The notes under the pieces are model-generated. The model searched no databases, had not been told where the DNA came from, and worked only from the letters and a program-made list of their open reading frames with translations. Source: Streptomyces sp. NBC_01210 (GTDB lineage: Bacteria; Actinomycetota; Actinomycetes; Streptomycetales; Streptomycetaceae). Taken from it: a stretch of DNA of 64,000 nt. Below are positions 19,619 through 28,286 of the stretch, piece after piece. Both the position numbers and the translations under genes were made by a program. The stretch spans positions 2,604,001 through 2,668,000 of the forward strand of contig NZ_CP108549.1 of assembly GCF_036010325.1 (NCBI RefSeq). Direction: 5' to 3'. Positions within the stretch are counted from its first letter, which is position 1. Each line of letters starts with the position of its first letter.

Positions 19619-20624
19619 CCCCCGGCCTCACCTTTCCTGTCATCTCCAATTCGGGAAGCGGGTGACGGGGCGCTACAGGCGCCCCGTCACAGCCCTTCAT
19701 GGCCTCCATGACGCGCTCCCACCGACCTGACGCACTCCAACGCTTCCAGTGGCCAATCAGGCCCGTCGAACCGTTCTCAGCGTCCAACTCCGGCCAGGCA
19801 ACGCCGGTGCGGGCCTTCTTGAGGAACGCCTCCAGGACCGTCCTGGGGGCGAGCCCGCCCCGCTGGCGAGGCGCAACCCCACCGTTCGGGAACCCCTCCA
19901 GCTCAACAACCTGCTCCCAGGCGCAGTCACAGAGGGTCGGTACCTGCCGCCGGTTTGCCCTGAACCACTCACCGATGGGGCAGGCCAAGCCGCGATGCAT
20001 CGGGGGCGGGGTTTCTAGAACCTTCACTTCGATGTCGAGCAGAGCAATCCACTCCGCTTGCTGCTCCTTCGTGAAGGACTCCAGACGCTCAGAGGCTGTC
20101 TGAGCCAGTGCTTGAAGATCCTTCACACGCTGATCAGCCTTTGTTGCCTCCGACTGCCAGACCTCAATCTCGGCACGCTCGCGTCGAAGCTGCTCAAGCT
20201 CCTCGTAGAGAGGCTTGAGCTTTTTCTCTACAGCCTCCTCGGCCGCAGCACCCGTGAGACCTTGTCTTGTCACCTTCTTCGCAGCGACCGCCATCATGAG
20301 ATCAATCGTGTCGTCCCTCTCGGCAATCTTCTGGTCCAAGGACGCGATCCGGTATCCGTAGCGGGCCTGCCCACCAGGGAAGCCACCCATCTCCGCCTTC
20401 TCCTGTATGCCGCCCTGAGTGCGCTTCCGGATACGGGCAAGCTCCTGGAACGCCTCGTTCGCCTTCTCGCGCATGCGCGCTTCGCCGTCTTCAGTGGTGT
20501 TGTCGATGTCTTCGTCCACAACGGCGACGAAGATTCCGAGATCTTGGAGCTTCCAGACCCATTCCCAGAAGACGCGGTGCGCCGCGTCCGCAGTCGGGCG
20601 GTCTCCAAGTTGCAGCGACTCAGC
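19560..20624 (-). pseudogene. Large serine recombinase, catalytic domain lost and internally deleted
   Basis: Read leftward, the frame is open from 20624 (stop at 20625-20627) to the TAG at 19560. It begins inside the resolvase domain (VFWEWVWKLQDLGIFVAVVDED, partial), continues to the end of that domain (GGFPGGQARYGYRI) and then jumps to the coiled coil before the C-terminus (LDQKIAERDDTIDLMM ... CPIGEWFRANRRQVP). The catalytic serine and most of the DNA-binding recombinase and zinc-ribbon domains are missing. The final ~80 residues (APRTVLEAFLKKARTG, HWKRWSASGRWERVMEAM) resemble the N-terminal domain of IS5-type transposases (DUF4096). It cannot be a functional integrase. The gene overlaps the 3' end of the DUF4191 gene. 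Confidence 0.8.
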
Positions 20625-20785
20625 TCAATGAGAGCCGGTGCCTTGCCGACACAGGACACCGGATCGATCCGGAGCTAAGGGAGGACGTTGCCCGCAGCCT
20701 TGAGGGCCGCTGTCAGTTCGTCACGAACCTGCTCAGCTTCACTGATCGTGTCGGCTGCCATCCGTCGGCGCTCTGTCGTCGCCAT
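20600..20785 (-). pseudogene. Small actinomycete gene with in-frame TAG, fused to recombinase debris
   Basis: An ATG at 20785, after GGAGG, opens a 36-codon frame (MATTERRRMAADTISEAEQV...) ending in TAG at 20675-20677. The same frame continues past the stop with protein-like sequence (LRIDPVSCVGKAPALIELSRC, shown in part) that I recognise as the usual second half of a small Streptomyces protein of about 65-75 aa. The TAG would be TCG (Ser) after one base change. After about 20600 the DNA switches to serine-recombinase coding in another frame, so the 3' end is lost. The family memory is unverified. Confidence 0.6.
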
Positions 20786-21034
20786 GTCGCGTCCTCCATT
20801 GCCAGGTGCCGGCTGGTGACGACCAGCCGTTGGCGATGCCTACCTGCTGGCCGACCGCATCTCACCTCGGGGGAGAACCGTGACGCGGCGGGTTCATCCC
20901 CACGGGTGAGGTACAGGGAGGATCGCGGATTTCGCCGCGGCGGAAGGAAATGATCAAGTGCCGAAGTCTGCTCGATCGGACTGCGGCCGGGGCGTCAAGA
21001 TCGCGCCGTGGCACCGAATGAAGGACAGGGACCG

Positions 21035-21238
21035 ATGGCAACAGGCACTGTGAAGTGGTTCAACTCCGACAAGGGGTATGGCTACATCAGCCAGGACGAT
21101 GGCGGCGCGGACGTGTTCGTGCACTTCTCAGCCATCCAGACCAACGGCTACAGAAGCTTGGAAGAGAACCAGCGGGTGGAGTTCGAGGTCACCCAGGGGC
21201 AGAAGGGGCCGCAAGCGGAAATGGTCCGCCCCTTGTAA
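21035..21238 (+). CDS. Cold-shock domain protein
   Basis: This 67-aa single cold-shock domain protein is an RNA/ssDNA chaperone. Both RNP motifs are intact: RNP1 as KGYGYI and RNP2 as VFVHFS. The length matches CspA. The ATG at 21035 follows AGGGA. It lies within the debris between the recombinase remnant and the RDD gene and, unlike its neighbours, looks intact. It may be cargo of the former element or a host gene trapped there. Confidence 0.93.
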   Translation: MATGTVKWFNSDKGYGYISQDDGGADVFVHFSAIQTNGYRSLEENQRVEFEVTQGQKGPQAEMVRPL

Positions 21239-21260
21239 CCCCTTCCTCGTTCTGCCTGCG

Positions 21261-21292
21261 CTCTGTTCCACGCGATGGCCAGTGGAACAGAG
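21261..21292 (+). terminator. Terminator after cold-shock gene
   Basis: A perfect 11-bp stem CTCTGTTCCAC/GTGGAACAGAG with a 10-nt loop starts 22 bases after the stop. Confidence 0.8.
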
Positions 21293-21403
21293 TGCAGTCC
21301 CGGATTCACCAACAGGATCTCGCAAGGAGGGCGGGGCCCGCGTGGGGCTCCCCGCGGCTGCCCGGGCGCAGCAACGCGGAGGTCTGTGCCTACCGCTCGG
21401 AGT

Positions 21404-21709
21404 GTGAGCGACGAGACGATCCCTGAGCCGACGGAAGCGCGCCCGTGGCGCCCCCAGAACGGGCCGGAGCCGAAGGTAACGGTGTGACCGAAGGGCGACC
21501 GTCCGGCGCTGAGGGTGTGGTCACACGGGACGTGGCGGTACGCAGTGGGGGAGGCTCGGCAGGACTGGCCTGACGGGAGGGTGGTCTATCAGGTGTCCGT
21601 GGACCTGCGCGGGGATATCTCGGTGACGTCTCGGCTGTACCAGTGGCCGCAGCGGGGCCTACGGGTGGCCCACGGCAGCCGCCCGGCGCCTGTTCGCCCA
21701 CTGATCTAG
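21404..21709 (+). pseudogene. Small hypothetical gene interrupted by an in-frame TGA
   Basis: A GTG at 21404 (GGAG upstream) opens a frame of 27 codons ending ...GPEPKVTV at TGA 21485-21487. The same frame then runs on for 73 more codons with strong G/C third positions and protein-like sequence (GDRPALRVWSHGTWRYA, QDWPDGRVVYQVSVDL, SRLYQWPQRGLRV) to a TAG at 21707. The simplest reading is a ~100-aa protein whose Trp codon TGG became TGA. The product family is not recognised. A restart at the GTG at 21515 could express the second half. Confidence 0.55.
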
Positions 21710-21896
21710 CGCCTAGAAGGGTCGGGTAAGCCCACCCTTCGGGGACGGGACGTACCACATGTTCCCAACGCCAGCGGATGCCTTCAGGTGCAGGGCGGAA
21801 GCCACCAGGACGGCGCACGCATTATCAAGAACGACTGCCACAGCCCGGCCGCCCGGTTCACCTTGGTCCGTCTGCCTTCTTTACTCGCTTCTGCCG
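21710..21896. other. Gene-free spacer at right end of mobile-element debris
   Basis: No frame here looks coding. I searched by eye for a second copy of the DUF4191 3' end, which would mark the other junction, and found none. Confidence 0.4.
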
Positions 21897-22364
21897 CTAG
21901 ATCCGCACCTGTACAGCGCGGGCGAGGCGGTCGTGCAGCCCGCGCCCGTCACGGTCCCAGATGAGCGCCGGAATCGCGATGCAGAGCAGCAGGCTCCGTA
22001 CGAGAACCCGCACGATCCCCAGCCGCCCGCCGCCTTCGGCGACAACGCGCAGACCGAGGATCCGCTTGCCGGGGGTGAAGCCGACCGTGCCGACGGTCAG
22101 CACGCTGAGTACGAGGAAGATGCCGAGCCCCCAGTTTCCGACGGCCTGTCGGTCACCGTTGGCGAACAGCCCGTATGCGATCAGGAGACAGAGCCCCCAG
22201 TCGATGAAGACGGCGCCGAACCGCCTCCCGAGGGGGGCGATGGAGCCGGGGCCCGCCTCCGGCAGGCCGAGCCGCTCGCCCCGGTGACCGAAGTCGGCGC
22301 CCATGTCCTCGGCCGCCGCGCGGGGCCCGGAGAGCCACGATCCGATTGCTTGCCTGTTGTCCAC
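21897..22364 (-). CDS. RDD-family membrane protein
   Basis: This 155-aa inner-membrane protein has the RDD pattern: an Arg in the first helix region (GRRFGAVFIDWGLCLLIAYGLF), a second helix (WGLGIFLVLSVLTVGTVGF) with FTPGKRILGLRVV, and the conserved Asp pair in WDRDGRGLHDRLARA. RDD proteins are thought to act in transport or ion homeostasis. The start is a GTG at 22364. It is transcribed away from glnA, sharing the upstream region. Confidence 0.88.
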   Translation of the reverse strand: MDNRQAIGSWLSGPRAAAEDMGADFGHRGERLGLPEAGPGSIAPLGRRFGAVFIDWGLCLLIAYGLFANGDRQAVGNWGLGIFLVLSVLTVGTVGFTPGKRILGLRVVAEGGGRLGIVRVLVRSLLLCIAIPALIWDRDGRGLHDRLARAVQVRI

Positions 22365-22436
22365 CCGTACACGGTACTGCGCAAGGTTTCACCCACCTGC
22401 GGTCGGGGCCTTGACGCGACCCCGACCCCGGTCCGG

Positions 22437-22474
22437 TTAACTTCGGCGAAACAAATGGGTCATGCTTGAGAAAT
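22437..22474 (+). promoter_or_regulatory. GlnR binding array upstream of glnA
   Basis: Four 5-bp half-sites are each separated by 6 bp: TTAAC (22437), GAAAC (22448), GTCAT (22459), GAAAT (22470). This a1-b1-a2-b2 layout matches the established Streptomyces GlnR consensus gTnAc-n6-GaAAc-n6 repeated, so glnA should be under nitrogen control by GlnR. Confidence 0.88.
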
Positions 22475-22572
22475 CCCGTCTACCTATGGTCGGGTCCAGC
22501 GTGTGCCACCGCACTGGCCGCACGACCGAGCTACAACCCCGCCCCTCCCGGGTCGGGAGTAGGAGGAGTTGG

Positions 22573-23982
22573 ATGTTCCAGAACGCCGACGACGCGAAGA
22601 AGTTCATCGCCGACGAAGACGTAAAGTTCGTCGATGTCCGGTTCTGCGACCTGCCTGGTGTGATGCAGCACTTCACCATCCCGGCAAAGGCGTTCGACCC
22701 GGCCGAGGAGCTGGCCTTCGACGGCTCGTCGATCCGCGGCTTCCAGGCCATCCACGAGTCCGACATGGCGCTCCGCGCGGACCTGTCGACCGCCCGTGTC
22801 GACCCCTTCCGGCGCGACAAGACGGTCAACATCAACTTCTTCATCCACGACCCGATCACGGGCGAGCAGTACAGCCGCGACCCGCGCAACATCGCCAAGA
22901 AGGCCGAGGCGTACCTCGCCTCCACCGGCATCGCGGACACCGCGTACTTCGGTCCCGAGGCCGAGTTCTACGTCTTCGACAACGTCCGCTTCGAGACCAA
23001 GGCGAACGAGGCCTTCTACCACATCGACTCCGAGGCAGGCGCCTGGAACACCGGTGCGATCGAGGACAACCGCGGCTACAAGGTCCGCTACAAGGGCGGC
23101 TACTTCCCGGCCCCGCCGGTCGACCACTTCGCCGACCTGCGCGCAGAGATCTCCCTGGAGCTGGAGGCGTCCGGCCTCCAGGTCGAGCGCCAGCACCACG
23201 AGGTGGGCACCGCCGGCCAGGCCGAGATCAACTACAAGTTCAACACGCTGCTCGCCGCGGCCGACGACCTGATGCTCTTCAAGTACATCGTGAAGAACGT
23301 CGCGTGGCGCAACGGCAAGACCGCGACCTTCATGCCGAAGCCGATCTTCGGCGACAACGGCTCGGGCATGCACGTCCACCAGTCCCTGTGGCAGGGCGGC
23401 GTCCCGCTGTTCTACGACGAGCAGGGGTACGCGGGCCTGTCGGACACCGCCCGCTACTACATCGGCGGCATCCTGAAGCACGCGCCGTCGCTGCTGGCGT
23501 TCACGAACCCGACGGTGAACTCGTACCACCGCCTGGTCCCCGGCTTCGAGGCCCCGGTCAACCTGGTCTACTCGCAGCGTAACCGCTCGGCGGCGATGCG
23601 TATCCCGATCACGGGCTCGAACCCGAAGGCCAAGCGCGTCGAGTTCCGCGCCCCGGACCCGTCGTCGAACCCGTACCTGGCGTTCTCGGCCCTGCTGCTC
23701 GCGGGCCTCGACGGCGTGAAGAACAAGATCGAGCCGGCGGAGCCGATCGACAAGGACCTCTACGAGCTGGCCCCGGACGAGCACGCGGGCGTCCCGCAGG
23801 TCCCGACCTCGCTCCCGGCGGTGCTCGAGGCGCTGGAGGCGGACAACGACTACCTGCAGGCCGGTGGGGTCTTCACGTCGGACCTGATCGAGACGTGGAT
23901 CGACTACAAGCGCACGAACGAGATCGCGCCGATCCAGCTGCGGCCGCACCCGCACGAGTTCGAGCTGTACTACGACATCTAA
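22573..23982 (+). CDS. glnA: Glutamine synthetase type I
   Basis: This 469-aa dodecameric enzyme condenses ammonia and glutamate with ATP. GSI motifs are present: the Asp-50-type latch near FDGSSIRGF, the metal-binding GPEAEFY and [10 protein letters not shown], and [13 protein letters not shown]. The adenylylation-site Tyr lies in [11 protein letters not shown], so activity is expected to be covalently controlled by GlnE. The ATG at 22573 is preceded by AGGAGGAG. The GlnR array lies about 100 bases upstream and a long stem terminator follows the stop. Confidence 0.98.
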   Translation: MFQNADDAKKFIADEDVKFVDVRFCDLPGVMQHFTIPAKAFDPAEELAFDGSSIRGFQAIHESDMALRADLSTARVDPFRRDKTVNINFFIHDPITGEQYSRDPRNIAKKAEAYLASTGIADTAYFGPEAEFYVFDNVRFETKANEAFYHIDSEAGAWNTGAIEDNRGYKVRYKGGYFPAPPVDHFADLRAEISLELEASGLQVERQHHEVGTAGQAEINYKFNTLLAAADDLMLFKYIVKNVAWRNGKTATFMPKPIFGDNGSGMHVHQSLWQGGVPLFYDEQGYAGLSDTARYYIGGILKHAPSLLAFTNPTVNSYHRLVPGFEAPVNLVYSQRNRSAAMRIPITGSNPKAKRVEFRAPDPSSNPYLAFSALLLAGLDGVKNKIEPAEPIDKDLYELAPDEHAGVPQVPTSLPAVLEALEADNDYLQAGGVFTSDLIETWIDYKRTNEIAPIQLRPHPHEFELYYDI

Positions 23983-24023
23983 AGGCTGGGGTCGGGTGAC
24001 CTTGGGCTAGGGCTCGGAGATGT

Positions 24024-24077
24024 GCTGTGACCTGGGGAAACGCTGCTCAGCGGGTTTCCCCGGGTCACAGCTGTTTT
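24024..24077 (+). terminator. Terminator after glnA
   Basis: An 18-bp stem with one G-U pair (24024-24041 with 24054-24071) is followed by TGTTTTT, an unusually canonical intrinsic terminator for this genome. Confidence 0.93.
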
Positions 24078-24120
24078 TCAGGCTCTTGTGCACCGAGGGT
24101 GCACCGGCCGGGGCAAGTAC

Positions 24121-24182
24121 CTGACGTGTCGTCAGAAACGGCAGCGAGGGCCGCTACCCCGTTCCAGGGGTAGCGGCCCTCG
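24121..24182. repeat. Dispersed hairpin repeat, copy A
   Basis: A small inverted repeat CTGAC-N5-GTCAG is followed by a perfect 16-bp stem (24145-24160 with 24167-24182). About 34 of 40 bases match the sequence starting at 33478, downstream of the trypsin gene. It lies between the glnA terminator and the phosphotransferase gene. Confidence 0.65.
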
Positions 24183-24256
24183 TCGACTTGGTCACGCACC
24201 AGGTTCGGCAAGCAGGTCGGCGACAAGCCACACAGGCATACATGGGGAGGCAGGTC

Positions 24257-25267
24257 GTGGACGCGGTACGCAGGGTTGTCACACGGGATGACCTGGAAGG
24301 CCTCGCACGGGCGGCTCTGGGCGCCGAGCATCGCCTCGTGGGCGCATCGCGACTCCGGGGTGGAAGCAAGAAGGGCGTGTACCGCCTCTTCTTCGACGAT
24401 GACTCCACCGCAATCGTCTACATCTGGGACGGTGCCGAGAACTACTGGCCCACCGCGCAGGCCGACGAGGCCGACAACCACGCGGACCCGTTCTCGCCCG
24501 CCTCCGGCATCGAGCTCTTCGAGGCCGCCCACCGGCATCTCGACACCCTCGGCATCCGCACGCCCCGGATCCGCCTGGCCGACCGAAGCAGGAGCCACTA
24601 CTCGGCGGACGTCGCCGTGGTCGAGGACGTGCCCGGCGACAACCTGGAAGCACTGCTCCGCCAAGACCCGCGCAGCGTGGGTACGACCATGGAGCGTCTC
24701 GCCGAGGCACTCGGTGCGCTGCAGCGGCATCAGGGTCCACGCTTCGGGAAAGTCGCCCTGATCGACAAAGGTGGCGCCTCCGAGGGCAGCTCGTGTGAGC
24801 AGGTCGTCCTGGACCGCGCGCTCGACGACCTCACCGAAGCCGCCTCTCGCGGCACGCGGATCACACGTTCCCGCGAGCAGCTGGAGACTGTAGTTCGCAC
24901 ATTGGCTGCGGCTGTGCGCCCACGCTCGCAGTATGGGCTCATCCATGGTGAGCTCGGGCCGGACCACGTGCTGGTGGACCGGCACGGGCAGCCGGTCCTC
25001 ATCGACATCGAGGGGCTGATGTTCTTCGATGTCGAGTGGGAGCACGCGTTCCTGCGACTGCGCTTCGGCGAGCACTACCGATGGCTCGATCAGAGTGACC
25101 TCGACGAGCAGCGGCTTGCGTTCTACACGCTGGCCATGCGCCTGTCTCTCGTCGCCGGACCACTGCGGCTCCTCGACGGCGACTTCCCCGACCGCGACTT
25201 CATGAGGGGCATCGCCGAGCACAACATCCAAGAGGCGCTCGCGTTCCTGCCCACGGACGACCGCTGA
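24257..25267 (+). CDS. APH-like phosphotransferase with altered catalytic loop
   Basis: This 336-aa protein has the aminoglycoside/choline-kinase fold: an N-lobe with GGSKKGVYRLFF, and the C-lobe loop YGLIHGELGPDHVLVD followed by LIDIEG. In active APH enzymes the loop reads HxDxxxxN; here Asp is Glu and Asn is His, so kinase activity may be altered or absent, although the DFD-equivalent IDIE is partly kept. The GTG at 24257 is chosen because GGGGAGG sits 6 bases upstream; an ATG at 24242 is in frame. No substrate is indicated by neighbours. Confidence 0.72.
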   Translation: MDAVRRVVTRDDLEGLARAALGAEHRLVGASRLRGGSKKGVYRLFFDDDSTAIVYIWDGAENYWPTAQADEADNHADPFSPASGIELFEAAHRHLDTLGIRTPRIRLADRSRSHYSADVAVVEDVPGDNLEALLRQDPRSVGTTMERLAEALGALQRHQGPRFGKVALIDKGGASEGSSCEQVVLDRALDDLTEAASRGTRITRSREQLETVVRTLAAAVRPRSQYGLIHGELGPDHVLVDRHGQPVLIDIEGLMFFDVEWEHAFLRLRFGEHYRWLDQSDLDEQRLAFYTLAMRLSLVAGPLRLLDGDFPDRDFMRGIAEHNIQEALAFLPTDDR

Positions 25268-25300
25268 ACCCCTTGGAATGGATCATCTAGCGATTGACCG

Positions 25301-25347
25301 GGTCGGTGACCTGCGGGGATCTCTCTGCAGGTCGCTGACCTAGCCTT
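25301..25347. terminator. Shared terminator for convergent genes
   Basis: GGTCGGTGACCTGC (25301) pairs with GCAGGTCGCTGACC (25327), 12 of 14 positions, followed by TAGCCTTTTC. It lies between the phosphotransferase and the convergent leftward operon. Confidence 0.65.
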
Positions 25348-25429
25348 TTCCCGAGTGCTGGCGACGAGTGCGACGATCTTGATCCGGGCTGTGTGCGGAC
25401 TGCTCGGTCCGTCTGCTGAGCTTCTGGGC

Positions 25430-26248
25430 TCAGCTGCCGTCAAGTGTGATCCCGGAGAGGGCGGGCATCGCATGCAAGAAGGCGCCGGTGTTGGGGAGGC
25501 CGGCCGCTCGGTTTTCATAGGCGGTGATTCTGTGTCCGTAGTCGGCGGCCAGGGTGTCAATGCGCGACCGCAGGTCGGCGTGCGAAGCGACCATGATTGA
25601 GTCGAAGCAATCGATGTCCGAACCGATGGTCAGGTCGACGAATACGTCCGTCCTCGTGATGACGTCGGACAGGCTTGGTCTGTTCGGGCCGCGCAAGGCG
25701 CTGACCAGAGCTGCGTGCCGATCCGGCCCGGGTTCGACGGCGAAAACGGTGATCTCGGATGACGCGTCGAGGAGCACAGCGTGCAGCATGCGGACGAGGT
25801 CTCGTGGAGTGGCCAAGTGGAACAGGCCTGCGCGCTCGGCGTTCCCCGGGCACCAGGAGGCCAGTCCTGGACGGAAGCCGTGAGTGGAACGGCCAGGAAC
25901 GAACCCCTTGTTGCGTGATGCGACCTTCAGCTCCTCGGCGTCGACTTCATACTCCCAGTCGACAAGGACAGGCTCTTGCTCCAGATGCCGCTCGGCGTCG
26001 TCGCGGTAGTAGGTGGGGATCGCGTAGCGGGCCAGCCCCTCGGTGAGCCGCCAGGTCAGGCCCACATAGATGGCGACCTCCTCCATGTTGTTGTTGTTCA
26101 CGGCATACTCGGTGAACGGCGTCGGCCCTTCTGGCCAATCCTGGAACAGTCCGGGCCAGTGGCGGGTCAAGGCTGGCTGCTCGCCAGGAAGGTAGTGGTA
26201 GAGGTTCACACCGTTCGCATGAACACTCTCGAAGTGGAGGGGCAGCAC
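25430..26248 (-). CDS. Hypothetical protein (272 aa), last gene of the aaRS-like operon
   Basis: I do not recognise this protein. It is soluble, without signal peptide or membrane helices, and rich in aromatic and acidic residues, with an NNNN run near residue 51 (YAVNNNNMEEVAIYVGLTWR). A later segment alternates short hydrophobic strands and helices (SSEITVFAVEPGPDRHAALV, VFVDLTIGSDIDCFDS). The GTG start lies 64 bases downstream of the ASCH stop on the same strand, so it is probably the fifth cistron of the operon, but a separate promoter is possible. Its stop faces the terminator shared with the phosphotransferase. Confidence 0.7.
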   Translation of the reverse strand: MLPLHFESVHANGVNLYHYLPGEQPALTRHWPGLFQDWPEGPTPFTEYAVNNNNMEEVAIYVGLTWRLTEGLARYAIPTYYRDDAERHLEQEPVLVDWEYEVDAEELKVASRNKGFVPGRSTHGFRPGLASWCPGNAERAGLFHLATPRDLVRMLHAVLLDASSEITVFAVEPGPDRHAALVSALRGPNRPSLSDVITRTDVFVDLTIGSDIDCFDSIMVASHADLRSRIDTLAADYGHRITAYENRAAGLPNTGAFLHAMPALSGITLDGS

Positions 26249-26312
26249 GGCGCGACCCTAGCCCGTACCCGCTCCTGACGAGCCCGGGGAGAGCCCCTGT
26301 TCCTGGCCCCTC

Positions 26313-26669
26313 CTACGGAGCAGTGCGTTCGATCTCGATGGCGAGGGCCCCGAGGGCTTCCTTCTCGGGGCCGTAAATCGTGCGGATGTTGGCGAGCTGT
26401 TCGTCGCGGGTGGCGTTGGGGTTGACCTTGGCTGGTCCTTCGCCGAGCAGGAGCGCCTCGAAGGTCTTGTACTCGGTGACGCGCAGGACACGGACGTCGC
26501 AGGTCTCGTCGGTGCCCTTGATGCGGAAGCGGATGATGTCGCCGGTGGTGAGGTCTTCGAGGTGCGGGTACTTCACCCGCACCTCGATGGTCTTGGTGCC
26601 CGCGGCCACGAGGTCGAAGTACTTGCGGTAGAGGTTGAGTTCGTGGACGCGGGCGGTGGTGTCGGTCAT
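26313..26669 (-). CDS. ASCH-domain protein
   Basis: This 118-aa single-domain protein has the ASCH signature G-x-K-x-x-E-x-R as GTKTIEVR (residues 24-31), followed by GDIIRFRIKG. ASCH domains adopt a PUA-like fold and are proposed to bind RNA; some cleave or edit modified nucleosides. The ATG overlaps the stop of the upstream synthetase-like gene as ATGA, so the two products are probably made in fixed ratio and may act on the same substrate, perhaps tRNA (inference). Confidence 0.85.
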   Translation of the reverse strand: MTDTTARVHELNLYRKYFDLVAAGTKTIEVRVKYPHLEDLTTGDIIRFRIKGTDETCDVRVLRVTEYKTFEALLLGEGPAKVNPNATRDEQLANIRTIYGPEKEALGALAIEIERTAP

Positions 26670-27781
26670 GGGGCGGGAACGCTCCTGGGTACTGGTGTCG
26701 TCATCATGCGGCCGATCTCGGCGGCTGAGTACGAGCGGAAGAAGTGGCGGGGGTCGGAGAGCAGGGTCTCGGTCAGGGCGAGGAGTTGGTCGGCGTATTC
26801 GGGCAACGAGCCAGGCCACTGCCGGGTGTCGAGCATCCAGTCGGCGGCACCGTCCGGCAAGGGCGCGCGGCCCTCGCGTATCAGGGACTTGGACAGCTTC
26901 GCGCCGGTGTCCGTGACGATCTGCGGGCAGAACAGGCGGGCGGGGAGCTGGCTGCGGGTGAAGCCGACAGACTGAAGGGCTTCGTCGACGAGGTGCGAGC
27001 CGAAAATCCAGTCGCCGCCCTTGACCATGACGTGAAGCGTGCCCTGCGGGCCGGTCAGAGCGAGTTCCTTGACGAGGTTGCGGTACAGGGTGGCCAGGTC
27101 GAGGTAGGCGCCGTTGGTGAGGGTAACTGTCGTCTCGTAGGGGCCGTGATGGAGGCAGACGGCGGTGACCGTTGCGGTCTCGGGATGGACGAGTTGGATC
27201 TGGGTGCGCTCGGCGTGCTTTTCTGCCCAGCCGCATCCGAAGTAGGGGCAGGGGACGCGGACGTGCGGGATGCCGGTGGAGGGTGCGAGCCACCACCTGG
27301 CCGCGTCGATACGGGGCAGGAATCGTAACCAGGTGCGGCGGAATTGCTCGCCGGCCTGCTGCTGGCTGTAGGTCTCGACGCGGTACGGGATGCCCAGACG
27401 CCGTGACAGCGCGGTGAACAACGGTTCGTACAGGGCGGCGACGAGATCGGTGAGGGCCTGCGTGCCGAGGGCCTGGGCGTAGGCGCGTTGGTAGCGGTGA
27501 CCGGTCACTGGGTCGGTGGTCAGCTCGTACGGGGCATTGTCCAGGGCGCTGAAGAGGACTTCGGCGGGCAGGCCGAAGCGGGCCTGGAGGCGGGCGGCCA
27601 TGGCGAAGGTCAAAGACTGGACGAGCGAGGTTCCGATGTGCGGGGCGCCGTTGATCTGCGTGCCGACGAGCAGGACGATCCGCTCGGGAGGTGTGGCCAG
27701 GATGCGAGCGGTGAGGACGTCCTCGACGTGGTCGAGCGCGTTGGCGAGCACGGTGTTCGGCGAGACGGGGTGCACGGTCAC
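26666..27781 (-). CDS. Class I aminoacyl-tRNA-synthetase-like protein, short form
   Basis: This 371-aa protein has both class I signature motifs: HIGH-like PHIGT (residues 47-51) after GTQINGA, and KMSKS-like KLSKS (295-299) in TDTGAKLSKSL. Between them lies a probable zinc site (C178, C183, C209, H211/H212). The order resembles class I lysyl-tRNA synthetase and GluRS/GlnRS cores, but after KLSKS only about 70 residues remain, too few for a normal anticodon-binding domain. It could charge a small molecule, a carrier protein or a modified tRNA, as MshC and YadB relatives do. It is coupled by ATGA overlap to the ASCH gene. Confidence 0.72.
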   Translation of the reverse strand: MTVHPVSPNTVLANALDHVEDVLTARILATPPERIVLLVGTQINGAPHIGTSLVQSLTFAMAARLQARFGLPAEVLFSALDNAPYELTTDPVTGHRYQRAYAQALGTQALTDLVAALYEPLFTALSRRLGIPYRVETYSQQQAGEQFRRTWLRFLPRIDAARWWLAPSTGIPHVRVPCPYFGCGWAEKHAERTQIQLVHPETATVTAVCLHHGPYETTVTLTNGAYLDLATLYRNLVKELALTGPQGTLHVMVKGGDWIFGSHLVDEALQSVGFTRSQLPARLFCPQIVTDTGAKLSKSLIREGRAPLPDGAADWMLDTRQWPGSLPEYADQLLALTETLLSDPRHFFRSYSAAEIGRMMTTPVPRSVPAP

Positions 27782-27809
27782 GGGAGATCCCCTCGTTTTG
27801 GACGGCGGT

Positions 27810-28286
27810 TCATTCGCTGCGGGTGTGACCGAAGAGCAGCCGCTGCTGGAGCGTGGCGCGGTCGAGGTAGGCGTCGATCTCGGCAGGGAGGGCAGCGCGG
27901 GAGAGTGCGTCGATGCCCAGGACGAGGGCGACCGGGGTCCGTTGGCGAAGGAGCAGCGTCCAGGGCCGGCCTGCGGGTATGCGCTTGCGGTACGGGGTGC
28001 CGCCGAGGCGCAGGGCGACGTCGGTCGGGCTGATCGGGCGCAGCCGCGGTCCGATGTCAGGTGGGGGCGCCGTGGCTGGCCCGAGGCCGAGCGCGGTCGC
28101 GATGGTGCGCATGCGCTGCTCGATGACCGTCGGTGTCTCGTACGGGCTGCGCGAGGGCTGCGGCACCAATAGCAAGCAGCACAGGGTGGCGCCGGTCGGG
28201 TCGGTGTCCAGCCAGGTCGCGGTGGCCAGGCAGGCGATCAGGCCGGGGGACAGGTCGGTCTGTCCCGTGCGCGCGGGAGTCAGCAT
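27810..28286 (-). CDS. Hypothetical protein (158 aa)
   Basis: No family is recognised. The N-terminal half is hydrophobic in patches without a clear membrane helix (LSPGLIACLATATWLD, ATLCCLLLVPQ); the C-terminal half contains TPVALVLGIDALSRAALP. The start codon overlaps the stop of the anti-sigma-type ATPase gene (ATGCTGA) and the stop is 28 bases before the synthetase-like gene, placing it in the middle of the operon. Confidence 0.65.
   Translation of the reverse strand: MLTPARTGQTDLSPGLIACLATATWLDTDPTGATLCCLLLVPQPSRSPYETPTVIEQRMRTIATALGLGPATAPPPDIGPRLRPISPTDVALRLGGTPYRKRIPAGRPWTLLLRQRTPVALVLGIDALSRAALPAEIDAYLDRATLQQRLLFGHTRSE

Noticed and set aside
20058..20678. 206-codon plus-strand frame within the recombinase remnant
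   Set aside because: Antisense of recognisable recombinase coiled-coil and C-terminal sequence.
22531..23955. 474-codon frame opposite glnA
   Set aside because: A shadow of glnA; no start context or family.
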